Positions 26,167 through 35,755 are shown, counted from the stretch's first letter. The stretch: 64,000 nt of DNA from M0108 sp963841065 (GCA_963841065.1 CAWJBI010000030.1:40096-104095), one strand, 5' to 3'. Numbers and translations: made by a program. Notes: generated by a model from the letters alone, not told the origin.

Positions 26167-26635
26167 ATGACAGACCCCCAGTCATGCGCCGGCAGTCCCA
26201 TTGCAGTGTCCAATCAGGAGCGGAACCAGCCCTTTTATCTGGCGGGTGCGGGTCTATTACGAGGATACCGACGCCGGGGGCGTGGTCTATCACGCCAGTT
26301 ATCTCCGGTTCATGGAGCGCGCCCGGACCGAGTGGCTGCGCGAGATTGGCCTCGAACAGGAGGCCGTTCGCGCTACGCTGAAGCTGGGTTTTATCGTGCG
26401 CGCGGCGAATCTGGACTACCGCCGCGGCGCCCGGCTCGATGACCTGCTCGCCGTGAGCGTGACCATCGCCCGCCGGGGTGGGGCCAGCCTGGACTTTGAT
26501 CAGGAGGTGCGCAGGGTCGTTGATGGCGCCCTCTGCTGCCGGGGCCTGATCAAGATCGCTTGCGTAGCCAGCGACAGCCTGAGACCGAAACCCCTGCCCC
26601 CACAACTGCTGGCGGAGATCGCCGATGTATGCTGA
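26167..26635 (+). CDS. ybgC: Tol-Pal associated acyl-CoA thioesterase, probable frameshift near the start
   Basis: Hotdog-fold thioesterase encoded at the head of tol-pal operons. The catalytic stretch YYEDTDAGGVVYHASYLRFMERARTEWLR is intact and the rest has normal length. The uninterrupted frame begins only at a TTG (26201), with an N-terminus unlike the family. The ATG at 26167 reads MTDPQSCAGSPIAVSNQERNQPF and then needs to drop one T in the TTTT run at about 26234-26237 to enter the main frame, which gives a far more typical N-terminus. I therefore infer one extra base. The stop overlaps the tolQ start by 11 bases. Confidence 0.85.
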
Positions 26636-27299
26636 GCTTTCCCTCCTGGATCTGGTCCTGCACGCCAGTTTCGTGGTGCAGTTTGTACTGCTCATTCTGG
26701 TGCTGGCCTCGATCCTGTCCTGGACCATGATCTTCGATCGCGCGCGGGTGCTGCGCAAGGCGGCCCGCGCGGCGGCGGAGTTCGAGCGCCGTTTCTGGTC
26801 CGGCGGGGATCTCAGCGCCCTCTATCGTGACCTGGGCCCGGACGACAAGTCCCTGACCGGCCTCGCCGCCATCTTCCGCTCGGGTTTCAAGGAGTACGTG
26901 CGGCTGCGCAAGGGCGAGGACGGCGACCCCATGGCGGTCATCCTGGGCGCCGAGCGCTCCATGCGCGTCGCCTTGAGCCGGGAGATGGACCGCCTGGAGG
27001 CCAATCTTTCCTTCCTCGCCACCGTCGGCTCCACCAGCCCCTACATCGGCCTCTTTGGCACCGTCTGGGGCATCATGCACTCCTTCCACGCCCTGGGGAA
27101 TGTCAAGCAGGCCACCCTGGCCCTGGTGGCGCCGGGTATCTCGGAGGCCCTGGTGGCGACGGCTATCGGCCTCTTCGCCGCCATCCCCGCGGTCATCGCC
27201 TACAACCGCTTCGCCGACCGGGTCGAGCGTCTCAACAATCGCTACGAGGAATTCATGGAAGAATTCTCGACCCTGCTGCAACGTCAGGGCCGCGGCTGA
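26625..27299 (+). CDS. tolQ: Tol-Pal system proton-channel subunit TolQ
   Basis: Inner-membrane protein, homologous to ExbB and MotA, that with TolR uses the proton motive force to energise TolA. At 224 residues it has the usual length. Three membrane helices are visible: about 12-35, then 128-150 (TVGSTSPYIGLFGTVWGIM) and 165-190 (GISEALVATAIGLFAAIPAVIAYN). The pore-lining threonines in the second and third helices are present. It overlaps ybgC and is followed after 32 bases by tolR in the usual order. Confidence 0.96.
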   Translation: MYAELSLLDLVLHASFVVQFVLLILVLASILSWTMIFDRARVLRKAARAAAEFERRFWSGGDLSALYRDLGPDDKSLTGLAAIFRSGFKEYVRLRKGEDGDPMAVILGAERSMRVALSREMDRLEANLSFLATVGSTSPYIGLFGTVWGIMHSFHALGNVKQATLALVAPGISEALVATAIGLFAAIPAVIAYNRFADRVERLNNRYEEFMEEFSTLLQRQGRG

Positions 27300-27331
27300 C
27301 CACCGGCCCAGACCAGAAACGGGGAATCGAG

Positions 27332-27767
<436 letters not shown>

Positions 27768-27768
27768 T

Positions 27769-29598
27769 ATGTGGCAGACGGCGCGCCGTAATCCAGGCGC
27801 CCTCATCGCGGCCATCCTGCTGCACCTGGTTCTGGCCATCCTCGCCCTGATCGGGGTGGACTGGCTGAATTGGGGGGCGGAGCAAGTTGCCAAGCCCCAG
27901 GTGGTGCAGGCTACTATCATTGATGCCGCGACCCTGAAGGCCCAGGCGGAGCGCTTGGACCAGGCCAAGGACGAGCGGGAGCAAGCCACCCGGGAGGCGG
28001 AGCGCCAGGCCGAGGAGATGGCGAGGCTTCAGGCCGGGCAAAAGCGCCAGGCCGAGGAGAAACGCCAGGCCGAGCAGGAAGCTAAGCTTCTAGCCGAGGA
28101 GCAGGCTAAGCGCCAGGCCGAGCAGGAGGCCAAGCGCCAGGCCGAGGAGAAACGCCAGGCCGAGGAGACAGCAAGGCTTCAGGCCGAGCAAAAACGTCAG
28201 GCCGAGCAGGAGGCCAAGCGCCAGGCCGAGGAAAAGCGCCAGGCCGAGCAGGAGGCCAAGCGCCAGGCCGAGGAGAAACGCCAGGCCGAGCAGGAGGCCA
28301 AGCGTCAAGCCGAGGAAAAACGTCTGGCCGAGGAGAGGCCAAGCGCCAGGCCGAGGAGAAACGCCAGGCCGAGGAGACAGCAAGGCTTCAGGCCGAGCAA
28401 AAAGCAGTATTGGCCGAGCAGGAGGCCAAGCGCCAGGCCGAGGAAAAGCGCCAAGCCGAGGCAGGAGGCCAAGCGCCAGGCCGAGGAGAAACGCCAGGCC
28501 GAGCAGGAGGCCAAGCGTCAAGCCGAGGAAAAACGTCTGGCCGAGGAGATGGCAAGCGCCAGGCCGAGGAGAAACGCCAGGCCGAGGAGACAGCAAGGCT
28601 TCAGGCCGAGCAAAAACGGCCGAAAGCGCCAGCCGAGGAAAAGCGCCAGGCCGAGCAGAGGCCAAGCGCCAGGCCGAGGAGAAACGCCAGGCCGAGCAGG
28701 AGGCCAAGCGCCAGCCGAGGAAAAACGTCTGGCCGAGCAGGCCAAGCGCCAGGCCGAGGAAAAGCGCCAGGCCGAGGAAAAGCGTCTGGCCGAGGAAAAG
28801 CGCCAAGCCGAGCAGGAGGCCAAGCGCCAGGCCGAGGAGAAACGCCAGGCCGAGGAGACAGCAAGGCTTAAGGCCGAGCAAAAACGTTTGGCTGAGGAAA
28901 AGCGTCTGGCCGAGGAAAAGCGCCAAGCAGAGCAGGAGGCCAAGCGCCAGGCCGAGGAGAAACGCCAGGCCGAGCAGGAGGCTAAGCGTCTGGCCGAGGA
29001 AAAGCGTCAAGCGGAAGAGGCGGCGCGGCAGGCGGAGCAGAAGCGCCAGCTTGAAGAAGCGGCCCGCCTTGCCGAAAGTAAACGGCAGGCGGAGGAGGCG
29101 GCAAGGCGGCGCGCGGAGCAACAGCGCCAGGCTGAGGAGAAGCGTCAGGCCGAGGAGAAGCGTCAGGCGGAGCGGGAGGCCAAACGTCAAGCCGAACAAG
29201 CGCGTGAGGCGGAGGCCCGTCGCCAGGCCGAGGAGGCCGCGCGACTGGCCCAGGAAGAGGAACTGGCCGCGGCGGCCCTGGCGGAGGCGGAAATGGCGGA
29301 GCCGGCGGAACCTCTGGCCAGCGATATCCAGTACTACGCCGCCGCCATCCGCAACCGTATCCAGCCCTTCTGGGTTCACCCCCCCGGCAGTCGGCGAGAT
29401 CTTTCCTGCACCGTCGGGGTCCAACTGCTGCCGAGTGGGGACGTGGTGCCCGACAGTGTCCGCATCCTGAGCCCCAGTGGCGATCTGGCCTACGATCGCT
29501 CCGTGGTCGCCGCTATCTATAAGGCCTCGCCGCTACCCGTCCCCACGGGCCGCCTGTTCGATGAGTTTCGCGATTTCAAGTTCGTCTTCAAGCCCTAG
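27769..29598 (+). CDS. tolA: Tol-Pal system protein TolA with very long repeat domain
   Basis: TolA spans the periplasm and links TolQR to Pal and TolB. Residues 12-36 form the membrane anchor. From about 80 to 495 the protein is almost only K-R-Q-A-E-E and E-Q-E-A-K-R-Q-A units, a long single alpha-helix. The C-terminal domain (about 518-609: YYAAAIRNRIQPFW, then SCTVGVQLLPSGDV) binds Pal and TolB. At 609 residues it is longer than E. coli TolA (421). Two segments, about 28335-28450 and 28545-28735, are read out of register and give Arg/Pro-rich sequence (SARPRRNARP) before the frame returns. These look like pairs of compensating indels in the repeat rather than real protein sequence. Confidence 0.93.
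   Translation: MWQTARRNPGALIAAILLHLVLAILALIGVDWLNWGAEQVAKPQVVQATIIDAATLKAQAERLDQAKDEREQATREAERQAEEMARLQAGQKRQAEEKRQAEQEAKLLAEEQAKRQAEQEAKRQAEEKRQAEETARLQAEQKRQAEQEAKRQAEEKRQAEQEAKRQAEEKRQAEQEAKRQAEEKRLAEERPSARPRRNARPRRQQGFRPSKKQYWPSRRPSARPRKSAKPRQEAKRQAEEKRQAEQEAKRQAEEKRLAEEMASARPRRNARPRRQQGFRPSKNGRKRQPRKSARPSRGQAPGRGETPGRAGGQAPAEEKRLAEQAKRQAEEKRQAEEKRLAEEKRQAEQEAKRQAEEKRQAEETARLKAEQKRLAEEKRLAEEKRQAEQEAKRQAEEKRQAEQEAKRLAEEKRQAEEAARQAEQKRQLEEAARLAESKRQAEEAARRRAEQQRQAEEKRQAEEKRQAEREAKRQAEQAREAEARRQAEEAARLAQEEELAAAALAEAEMAEPAEPLASDIQYYAAAIRNRIQPFWVHPPGSRRDLSCTVGVQLLPSGDVVPDSVRILSPSGDLAYDRSVVAAIYKASPLPVPTGRLFDEFRDFKFVFKP
28000..29250 (+). repeat. Degenerate coding repeat of the TolA helix
   Basis: Dozens of tandem 12-45 base units built on AAGCGCCAGGCCGAGGAG and close variants encode the K-R-Q-A-E helix of TolA. 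The density of near-identical units makes slippage, recombination and assembly errors likely. It is a protein-coding repeat; there are no unique spacers, so it is not a CRISPR array. Confidence 0.9.
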
Positions 29599-29630
29599 GG
29601 ATGATCCCGTCAAGAGATCCGGTAACGACC

Positions 29631-30923
29631 ATGAAAAGACTCTTCCTTCTCTCCCTGCTGCTGGTCGGGCTGGCGAGCCCCGTCCTGGCCGACTTGACCA
29701 TCGAAATCGTCGGCGGCCAGGAAGGGGCCCAGCCCATCGCCGTGGTCCCCTTCGGTGCCCCCGAGGGCGTGGGCAGGACCATGGAGGACCTGGCCCAGGT
29801 GATCGCCGCCGATCTGGCGCGTACCGGCCGCTTTAAGCCCCTGCCACGCCAGGATATGCCGGCTACTCCCCAGACGGTGGAGGCGGTGGATCTGCGGGAT
29901 TGGCGCGTCATGGCCATGAATAATCTGGTGGTGGGTCAGATCAACCGCCGGCCCGACGGCCTGTACCAGGTGGACTTCGCCCTCATGGATGTTTATAGCG
30001 GCGAGCAACTGGCGAATATGAGCTTGCCAAGCAGCCCCACCGAACTGCGCTACACCGCCCACCGGATCGCCGACATCATTTACGAGCGCCTCACCGGCGC
30101 CCCCGGTGCCTTCACCAGTCGCCTGGCCTATGTCACCAGCGAGTGGGGGGTGGAGGGCCAGCGGGTGACGCTGCGGGTGGCGGACGCGGACGGCCACAAC
30201 CCCCAGACCATCGTCTCCTCCAAGGAACCCCTCATGTCCCCAGCCTGGTCGCCGGATGGCCGCCGCCTGGCCTACGTCTCCTTCGAGAATCGTCAGACCG
30301 CCGTCTTCGTCCAGGAGTTGACCACGGGCCGGCGCGAGCGGGTGGCCTCCTTCCCGGGCATCAATAGCTCGCCGGCCTGGTCCCCGGATGGCAACCGCCT
30401 GGCCCTGACCCTGTCTCGGGACGGCAATCCGGAGATCTATATCCTGGATCTGAACTCCCGCGCCATGACCCGCTTGACGAATAGTCCTGGCATCGACACC
30501 GAACCGGCCTGGTCGCCGGATGGCGGCGAGATCTACTTCACCTCCGGGCGCGGCGGCGATCCCCAGATCTATCGCATGCCCGCTCAGGGTGGCGAGGCCA
30601 CGCGCGTGACCTTCGAGCGCGACTATAACGGTCGCTCCTCTCTGTCGCCGGATGGGCGCTCCCTGGTGCTGGTGACCCGGGTCAATGGCCAGTTTCGCGT
30701 CGCCCTCATGGATTTGGCGACCCGCTCCACGCGCCTGCTGAGCCGGGGCGGGCTGGACGAGTCGCCGAGTTTCGCGCCGAATGGCAGCATGGTAATTTAC
30801 GCCACCCAGAACAATGGTCGCGGGGTCCTGTCCGTGGTCTCCACCGACGGTAAGGTCGGCCAGCGCCTCTCCCAGGATGCGAGCGAGGTGCGCGAGCCGG
30901 CCTGGTCCCCCCCGCCGCCCTGA
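29631..30923 (+). CDS. tolB: Tol-Pal system periplasmic beta-propeller TolB
   Basis: Soluble periplasmic protein that binds Pal and TolA. The start at 29631 gives a classic signal peptide (MKRLFLLSLLLVGLASPVLA); the frame is open ten codons upstream without support. The N-terminal domain (about 22-160) is followed by a six-bladed propeller with repeated S-P-A-W-S-P-D-G blade signatures (PAWSPDGRRLAYVS, PAWSPDGNRLALTL, PAWSPDGGEIYFTS). The length of 430 residues is normal. pal begins 23 bases downstream. Confidence 0.96.
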   Translation: MKRLFLLSLLLVGLASPVLADLTIEIVGGQEGAQPIAVVPFGAPEGVGRTMEDLAQVIAADLARTGRFKPLPRQDMPATPQTVEAVDLRDWRVMAMNNLVVGQINRRPDGLYQVDFALMDVYSGEQLANMSLPSSPTELRYTAHRIADIIYERLTGAPGAFTSRLAYVTSEWGVEGQRVTLRVADADGHNPQTIVSSKEPLMSPAWSPDGRRLAYVSFENRQTAVFVQELTTGRRERVASFPGINSSPAWSPDGNRLALTLSRDGNPEIYILDLNSRAMTRLTNSPGIDTEPAWSPDGGEIYFTSGRGGDPQIYRMPAQGGEATRVTFERDYNGRSSLSPDGRSLVLVTRVNGQFRVALMDLATRSTRLLSRGGLDESPSFAPNGSMVIYATQNNGRGVLSVVSTDGKVGQRLSQDASEVREPAWSPPPP

Positions 30924-30946
30924 TCGGCGCCACCCGGAGCAAGCCC

Positions 30947-31450
30947 ATGAATAAGCCAATCACCCCGATCGCCGTCCTGATGATCGCGACCCTGGGGATC
31001 GCCGGATGTTCCAGCGAGCCCACCAGGGCTACCGCTCCCAGGACAGCCCCGGGCGGGGGTGCCGTCACCGCCGGGGTGGCCGACCGCGCCCTGCCTCCGG
31101 GATTAAATGACCCCAACAGCCCGCTGTCCCGTCGCGTCATCTACTTCGATTACGACAACAGCAATATCAAGCCCGAGTTTGTCGAGGTGTTGCGGGCCCA
31201 CGCCCGTTATATCGCCACCACTCCCAAGGCCAAGGTGATGCTGGAGGGACATACCGACGAGCGCGGCACCCGCGAATACAACCTGGCCCTGGCCGAGGAT
31301 CGCGCGGGCGTGGTGCGGCGCTTCATGCGCGCGGAGGGCGCGGCCGAGTCCCAACTTGGCATCCTGAGCTTTGGCGAGGAAAAGCCGACCCAGCCCGGGC
31401 AGGGCGAACAGATCTGGGCGTTGAATCGCCGCGTCGAACTTGTTTATTGA
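30947..31450 (+). CDS. pal: Peptidoglycan-associated lipoprotein Pal
   Basis: Outer-membrane lipoprotein that binds peptidoglycan. The lipobox LGIAGC puts the lipidated cysteine at residue 20. A low-complexity linker leads to an OmpA-like domain (about 60-167) with VIYFDYDNSNIKPEF and the peptidoglycan-binding signature LEGHTDERGTREYNLALAEDRA. The length of 167 residues is typical. It lies between tolB and cpoB in the conserved order. Confidence 0.97.
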   Translation: MNKPITPIAVLMIATLGIAGCSSEPTRATAPRTAPGGGAVTAGVADRALPPGLNDPNSPLSRRVIYFDYDNSNIKPEFVEVLRAHARYIATTPKAKVMLEGHTDERGTREYNLALAEDRAGVVRRFMRAEGAAESQLGILSFGEEKPTQPGQGEQIWALNRRVELVY

Positions 31451-31460
31451 GGCCATCCCT

Positions 31461-32348
31461 ATGCATCGCCATCGCCTTTCCCTCGCCATCGTTAGCCTGG
31501 TCGCCCTGTTGCCGGCCTGGTCGTCCGCCGCCGATATCGAGGGTCGCGTGACCCGCATCGAAAATATGCTCGACAACCAGCGGGGTTCCGATCTCACCCT
31601 CCAGGTTCAGGGCATGGAGCGTGAACTCCAGCGTCTGCGCGGCCTGGTCGAGCAGCAGAAGCACGAACTCGAAAGCCTCAAGCGTCTGCAAGGAGGGCAA
31701 GGGGAGACCCGGTTGAGTGGCCCGGCGGGGCAGGGGGCTCCGGCTGGGGACCCAGCGGGAGGTCAAGCGGCGGCCCCGGCGCCAACCCAGGAGCAGGCCC
31801 CCGCCCCGGTGGGGGAGGTGGCGAGAACGCGCGCGGGCGTCGAGTCAAAGGTGCCGCCCCTCACGTCCGTCGCGACTCCCGAACCACCAGTGCCCGAGGA
31901 GACTCAGCCCGTTGCGGTGACCCCGCCAGTAGTAGCGGAGCAGGCTGCTCCCCAGCCGTCGCAAGGCGAGCAGGAGGCCTACATCAAGGCCGTCGAGCCA
32001 CTCAAACAGCGGCGCTTCGAGGAGGCGTCCGTCGCCCTGACCGACTTCCTGGCCAGGTATCCTAATAGCGCGAACGCCGATAAGGCCCACTTCTGGCTCG
32101 CCGAGACCCATTACGTCAATCGCAACATCCCGGCGGCCCTCGCGGAATTTCAGGGCGTCCTCAAGGACTACCCCAAGAGTTCCAAGGTGCCTGGCGCCCT
32201 GCTCAAGATCGGTTATATCCAGGACGACGCCAAGGACCCCAAGGCCGCTCGCGTCACCCTGGAGGAGGTTATCCGCCGTTTCCCTCAAAGCGGCGAGGCC
32301 CGTCTCGCCCAGACCCGTCTGGATCAGATGCGCAAGGATGGCCGCTAA
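31461..32348 (+). CDS. cpoB: Cell division coordinator CpoB (YbgF)
   Basis: Periplasmic protein that links outer-membrane constriction by Tol-Pal with septal peptidoglycan synthesis. The start at 31461 gives a signal peptide (MHRHRLSLAIVSLVALLPAWSSA); the frame opens seven codons earlier. An N-terminal coiled coil (about 25-75) drives trimerisation. A Pro/Ala/Gln-rich linker (80-165) follows, and the TPR domain starts with EAYIKAVEPLKQRRFEEASVAL and covers residues 170-290. It closes the operon; the following genes are on the other strand. Confidence 0.93.
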   Translation: MHRHRLSLAIVSLVALLPAWSSAADIEGRVTRIENMLDNQRGSDLTLQVQGMERELQRLRGLVEQQKHELESLKRLQGGQGETRLSGPAGQGAPAGDPAGGQAAAPAPTQEQAPAPVGEVARTRAGVESKVPPLTSVATPEPPVPEETQPVAVTPPVVAEQAAPQPSQGEQEAYIKAVEPLKQRRFEEASVALTDFLARYPNSANADKAHFWLAETHYVNRNIPAALAEFQGVLKDYPKSSKVPGALLKIGYIQDDAKDPKAARVTLEEVIRRFPQSGEARLAQTRLDQMRKDGR

Positions 32349-32454
32349 CCTTCAGTGCCGCGCGCCCTCTCGCGGGAGTTTAAGGGTGCTCCCTTATCGT
32401 GGGCGAGAAAGGTTTAGCATCGCGCGCCCCCTCGGGGGCAGGCCAGTTCCCGCA

Positions 32455-32880
32455 TCAGGGCAGGCGCTCGATTTGGCGGATGAGGGTGTCGTAGCGTTCC
32501 CCCAAGGCCGCGGGCATGCCCGCGGCCTTGGCGCCGGCGCAGCCGCCGGCCTCCTTGAGCCGGGCGAGAAAGTCTTCCTGTAACCGCGTCTGGGCGCGGC
32601 GGTAGGAGCCTTCGGGGAAGAAGTCGTCCTGGACCTCGAGCACCGTCATGCGGAACTTGCTGGCCAGGGTCTTGTTCAGGTTGTCGGTGCGGCGACCGGA
32701 CTGGTCGCTACGGCAGCGGGCGTTATAAAGATCGAAATCGGCGGCGGCGCTCACGGCCTCGACCAGCAGTCGTTGGGTATTCTCGTCCAGCGAGGGCTGC
32801 GCCGAGGCCAGACCGGACGCCAGGACCAGCGCCGCCATGACGCCGGATAGCCGCCGACCGGTGGGGTGGGGGGTGCTCAT
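32455..32880 (-). CDS. Exported protein of unknown function
   Basis: A 141-residue protein with an N-terminal signal peptide (cleavage probably after GLASA, near residue 27; the Met at residue 15 is an alternative start). The mature part is mainly helical with three conserved-looking cysteines (YNARCRSD, GGCAGAK region) and ends LIRQIERLP. I do not recognise a family. The gene starts 13 bases after the stop of the SDR gene on the same strand, so the two may be co-transcribed. It is convergent with cpoB. Confidence 0.65.
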   Translation of the reverse strand: MSTPHPTGRRLSGVMAALVLASGLASAQPSLDENTQRLLVEAVSAAADFDLYNARCRSDQSGRRTDNLNKTLASKFRMTVLEVQDDFFPEGSYRRAQTRLQEDFLARLKEAGGCAGAKAAGMPAALGERYDTLIRQIERLP

Positions 32881-32893
32881 GGGTGCCCTGGGG

Positions 32894-33604
32894 TCAGCTC
32901 TGCCCGTAAACGGGAATGGCGGCCCCGCTCACGGCGCGGGCGGCGTTGGAGACCAGAAAGAGGATGACGTCGGCGAGGGCGGCGGTGGTCACCCAGCGGC
33001 TCGGGTCCGCGTCCGGCATGGCGGCGCGGTTCTGGGGCGTGTCGAGGGTGCCGGGAAGGACGCAATTCACCCGGATGCCAGCATCCCGATGCTCCTCGGC
33101 CAGGCTCTCGGTGAGACGGATGACCACGGCCTTGGCGGCGCAGTAGGGGGCCATGTGACCCTGGCCTTTCAGGGCGGCACGGGCGGCCACGTTGACGATG
33201 GAGCCGCCGCCCACCGCCAGGAGGTGGGGGATGACGGCGCGGCAGGTATTGAAGACGGTGCGGGCGTTGAGGTCCATCATCTGGTCCCAATCCGCGTCCG
33301 GGGTCTCGTGGAGGGGCGGCCCCATGGTGAAGCCGCCGGCGACATTGGCCAGGATGTCGATGCGACCGAAGCGCGCCATGACGGCGGCGATGGCCTCTTC
33401 CACCCCTTGGGGAGCGATGAGATCGACGGTGAAGGCCGCGTTCTCGCCACCCACCAGGCCCGCGCGCGCGGCCTCCAGGGCAGCGGCGTGGTGGCCGAGG
33501 AGGGCGATGCTCGCCCCTTGGGCGGCCAGGGCCTGGCAGACGGCCTGACCGAGATTGCCGGCGGCGCCGGTGACGATAGCGACCTTGCCCTTGAGTTCTG
33601 GCAT
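32894..33604 (-). CDS. Short-chain dehydrogenase/reductase
   Basis: A 236-residue classical SDR oxidoreductase. The cofactor loop TGAAGNLG is at residues 12-19, the NVAG motif is present, and the active site is a serine before the Y-x-x-x-K motif (YCAAK). The substrate is not evident; many such stand-alone SDRs are annotated only generically. The start at 33604 gives the usual short lead (MPELKGKVAIVTG). It faces away from lapB across a 206-base gap and precedes the exported protein gene at 32455-32880. Confidence 0.9.
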   Translation of the reverse strand: MPELKGKVAIVTGAAGNLGQAVCQALAAQGASIALLGHHAAALEAARAGLVGGENAAFTVDLIAPQGVEEAIAAVMARFGRIDILANVAGGFTMGPPLHETPDADWDQMMDLNARTVFNTCRAVIPHLLAVGGGSIVNVAARAALKGQGHMAPYCAAKAVVIRLTESLAEEHRDAGIRVNCVLPGTLDTPQNRAAMPDADPSRWVTTAALADVILFLVSNAARAVSGAAIPVYGQS

Positions 33605-33810
33605 GGGTGGACTCCCGATGGTTGTCGTTTAACGGGTCGGCGGTCCCCGCCTCCCAGTGCCGGGGGGCAATCCCTGGGGTCGGGCCAGTCTCGCCGGCTC
33701 CTTGCCTGCTATCATAGCCGCATCTTCCGGGCTTCGGACACAGATGCCGTGGATTCACCCGCGCCTAAGCTCTCTCCCCCCTCACCCCGAAACAGGTTTG
33801 CCCCGCCGTC

Positions 33811-35001
33811 ATGAGCGAATGGATCCTGCTGCTCCTGCCCCTGGCCGCCGCCTCTGGCTGGTGGGCCGCGACGCGGAGCGCCCAGCGCGCTGGCGGGGGC
33901 GGGGCCCCCGACCCCGCCTATTTTCGCGGTCTCAACTATCTGCTCGACGATCAGCCGGACAAGGCCATCGACGTCTTCGTCAAGCTGGCGGAGATGGACA
34001 GCGAGACGGCCGAGGTGCAGTTGGCCCTGGGGGGGCTCTTTCGCCGCCGGGGGGAGGTGGACCGGGCCATCCGCGTTCATCAGGGCCTCATGGCCCGCCA
34101 GGATCTCCCCAAGCCCCTGCGGGCCCTGGCCCTGCGGGAATTGGCTCAGGACTACATGCGCGCTGGCCTCTTCGACCGCGCTGAACGCCTTTTCGAGGAG
34201 CTGACGGAATTTCGCGACCATCGCCGCCTGGCCCTGACCAGTCTGCTCGACATCTATCAGCAGGAGAAGGACTGGCGCCGCTGTCTGGAGACCGCCGACC
34301 GGTTCCAAAGCCGGCTCGGCGAGTCCATGGGCCCCGCAATGGCCCATTACCAGTGCGAACTGGCGGAGGAGGCCCTGCGCCAGGGTGATGACGAAGGCGC
34401 CGAGACCTGTCTGCGCAATGCCCTGGCCACGGACCCGGGCTGCGTCCGCGCCACCCTGCTCCAGGCGCGCCTCGTCCTGGACCGCGGCGAGGCGGACCGC
34501 GCCATCCATCTCTATCGCCGGGTCGGCGACCAGGGGCCCCACTTCCTGCCCGAGATCCTCCCGGGGCTGCTGGAGGCCTTTCGTGGCCGCCCACCCTCGG
34601 ACCTGCTGGAGACCCTGCGCGCCCTGCATCGCGAACATCCCAACGGCGCCTTGCTGCTGGCCCTGGCGGATGCGGTCGAGCGGGTCGAGGGGCGTCAGCC
34701 CGCGATCCGCCTGCTGGTCGATTATGTGGGCGGCCACGCCGACCTGGCCGCTGTCGAGCGCCTGCTGGAACTGCGTGAACTGCCCCTGAGCGCCGAGGGG
34801 GCCGAGGCCCTGGACATGCTGCGTACCCTGGGCCGGGTCGCGCGCTATCTGCGCTCGCGCCAGCCCCGCTATCAGTGCGATCATTGCGGTTTCGTCGCCC
34901 GCCGTCTCCACTGGCAGTGCCCCGGCTGTAAGCACTGGGCCAGTATTCTGCCGGTCCAGCCCGCAACCCTTGGCGATGGCTTGGAAGCGGCGGTTGTCTA
35001 G
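33811..35001 (+). CDS. lapB: Lipopolysaccharide assembly protein LapB (YciM)
   Basis: Membrane-anchored TPR protein that controls LpxC proteolysis by FtsH and so the rate of lipopolysaccharide synthesis. The 396-residue protein has an N-terminal membrane helix (about 3-20), TPR repeats (about 35-340, beginning YFRGLNYLLDDQPDKAIDVF) and a rubredoxin-like metal site at the C-terminus (Cys356, Cys359, Cys370, Cys373). These match E. coli LapB (389 residues). pyrF follows after 38 bases, as in E. coli and many gammaproteobacteria, so the two probably share a transcript. Confidence 0.95.
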   Translation: MSEWILLLLPLAAASGWWAATRSAQRAGGGGAPDPAYFRGLNYLLDDQPDKAIDVFVKLAEMDSETAEVQLALGGLFRRRGEVDRAIRVHQGLMARQDLPKPLRALALRELAQDYMRAGLFDRAERLFEELTEFRDHRRLALTSLLDIYQQEKDWRRCLETADRFQSRLGESMGPAMAHYQCELAEEALRQGDDEGAETCLRNALATDPGCVRATLLQARLVLDRGEADRAIHLYRRVGDQGPHFLPEILPGLLEAFRGRPPSDLLETLRALHREHPNGALLLALADAVERVEGRQPAIRLLVDYVGGHADLAAVERLLELRELPLSAEGAEALDMLRTLGRVARYLRSRQPRYQCDHCGFVARRLHWQCPGCKHWASILPVQPATLGDGLEAAVV

Positions 35002-35039
35002 GTAAGCCGGGGAAACAGGTCTAACAGGGGGAAATCCAG

Positions 35040-35738
35040 TTGGAGCAAGAACCGCGCATCATCGTTGCCCTGGACTTTGCGCGCCAGGAGCCCGCCCTGG
35101 CCCTGGTCGAGCGCCTGGACCCGCGACGCTGCCGCCTCAAGGTCGGCAAGGAGATGTTCACCCGCTGCGGCCCGGCCTTGGTCGAGCGCCTGGGCGGCAT
35201 GGGGTTTCAGGTCTTTCTCGACCTCAAATTCCACGACATCCCCAATACGGTGGCGGCCGCCTGCGCGGCGGCGGCGGACCTGGGGGTCTGGATGACCAAC
35301 CTCCATGCCTCCGGTGGTCGCCGCATGATGGAGGCCGCGCGCGAGCAGTTGGCCCAGCGGGCCAATCCGCCCCTGCTCATCGCCGTCACCGTCCTGACCA
35401 GCCTGGACGCCAGCGACCTGGAGGCCATCGGCTGCCCCGGCGAGCCTCGCCAGCGGGTCCTGCGCCTCGCCACCCTGGCCCGCGATGCCGGTCTGGACGG
35501 CGTGGTCTGCTCGCCCCAGGAAGCGGCGCCCGTCCGTGCCGCCCTGGGCCCCGGCTTCCGGCTGGTGACCCCGGGCGTCCGTCCCGCGGGCGCCGCCGTC
35601 GGCGATCAGAAGCGGGTCATGACCCCCGCCGAGGCCCGGGCCGCCGGCGCGGATTACCTGGTCATTGGCCGGCCCATCACGGCTGCCGCCGACCCCTTGG
35701 CGGCGCTGGCCATGATCGAGGACGAACTGGGATCCTAA
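35040..35738 (+). CDS. pyrF: Orotidine 5'-phosphate decarboxylase
   Basis: Last enzyme of UMP synthesis. The 232-residue protein has the catalytic D-x-K-x-x-D array in FLDLKFHDIPNT, preceded by the lysine in RLKVGKEMF. The phosphate-binding C-terminal motif (LVTPGVRP, then YLVIGRPIT) is present. The start is a TTG at 35040 with AGGGGG about 8 bases upstream; no in-frame ATG gives a complete N-terminus (EQEPRIIVALDFA). A good intrinsic terminator follows the stop. Confidence 0.95.
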   Translation: MEQEPRIIVALDFARQEPALALVERLDPRRCRLKVGKEMFTRCGPALVERLGGMGFQVFLDLKFHDIPNTVAAACAAAADLGVWMTNLHASGGRRMMEAAREQLAQRANPPLLIAVTVLTSLDASDLEAIGCPGEPRQRVLRLATLARDAGLDGVVCSPQEAAPVRAALGPGFRLVTPGVRPAGAAVGDQKRVMTPAEARAAGADYLVIGRPITAAADPLAALAMIEDELGS

Positions 35739-35755
35739 CCAGGATGAGGGTTGGT

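Noticed and set aside
28000..29250. Dense direct repeats that could suggest a CRISPR array
   Set aside because: The units are contiguous codons of the TolA helix; there are no unique spacers, no fixed repeat length and no cas genes.
28090..29424. Long minus-strand open frame of Leu/Gly/Ala-rich repeats opposite tolA
   Set aside because: It is the antisense image of the TolA coding repeat, with no ribosome site and no family resemblance.
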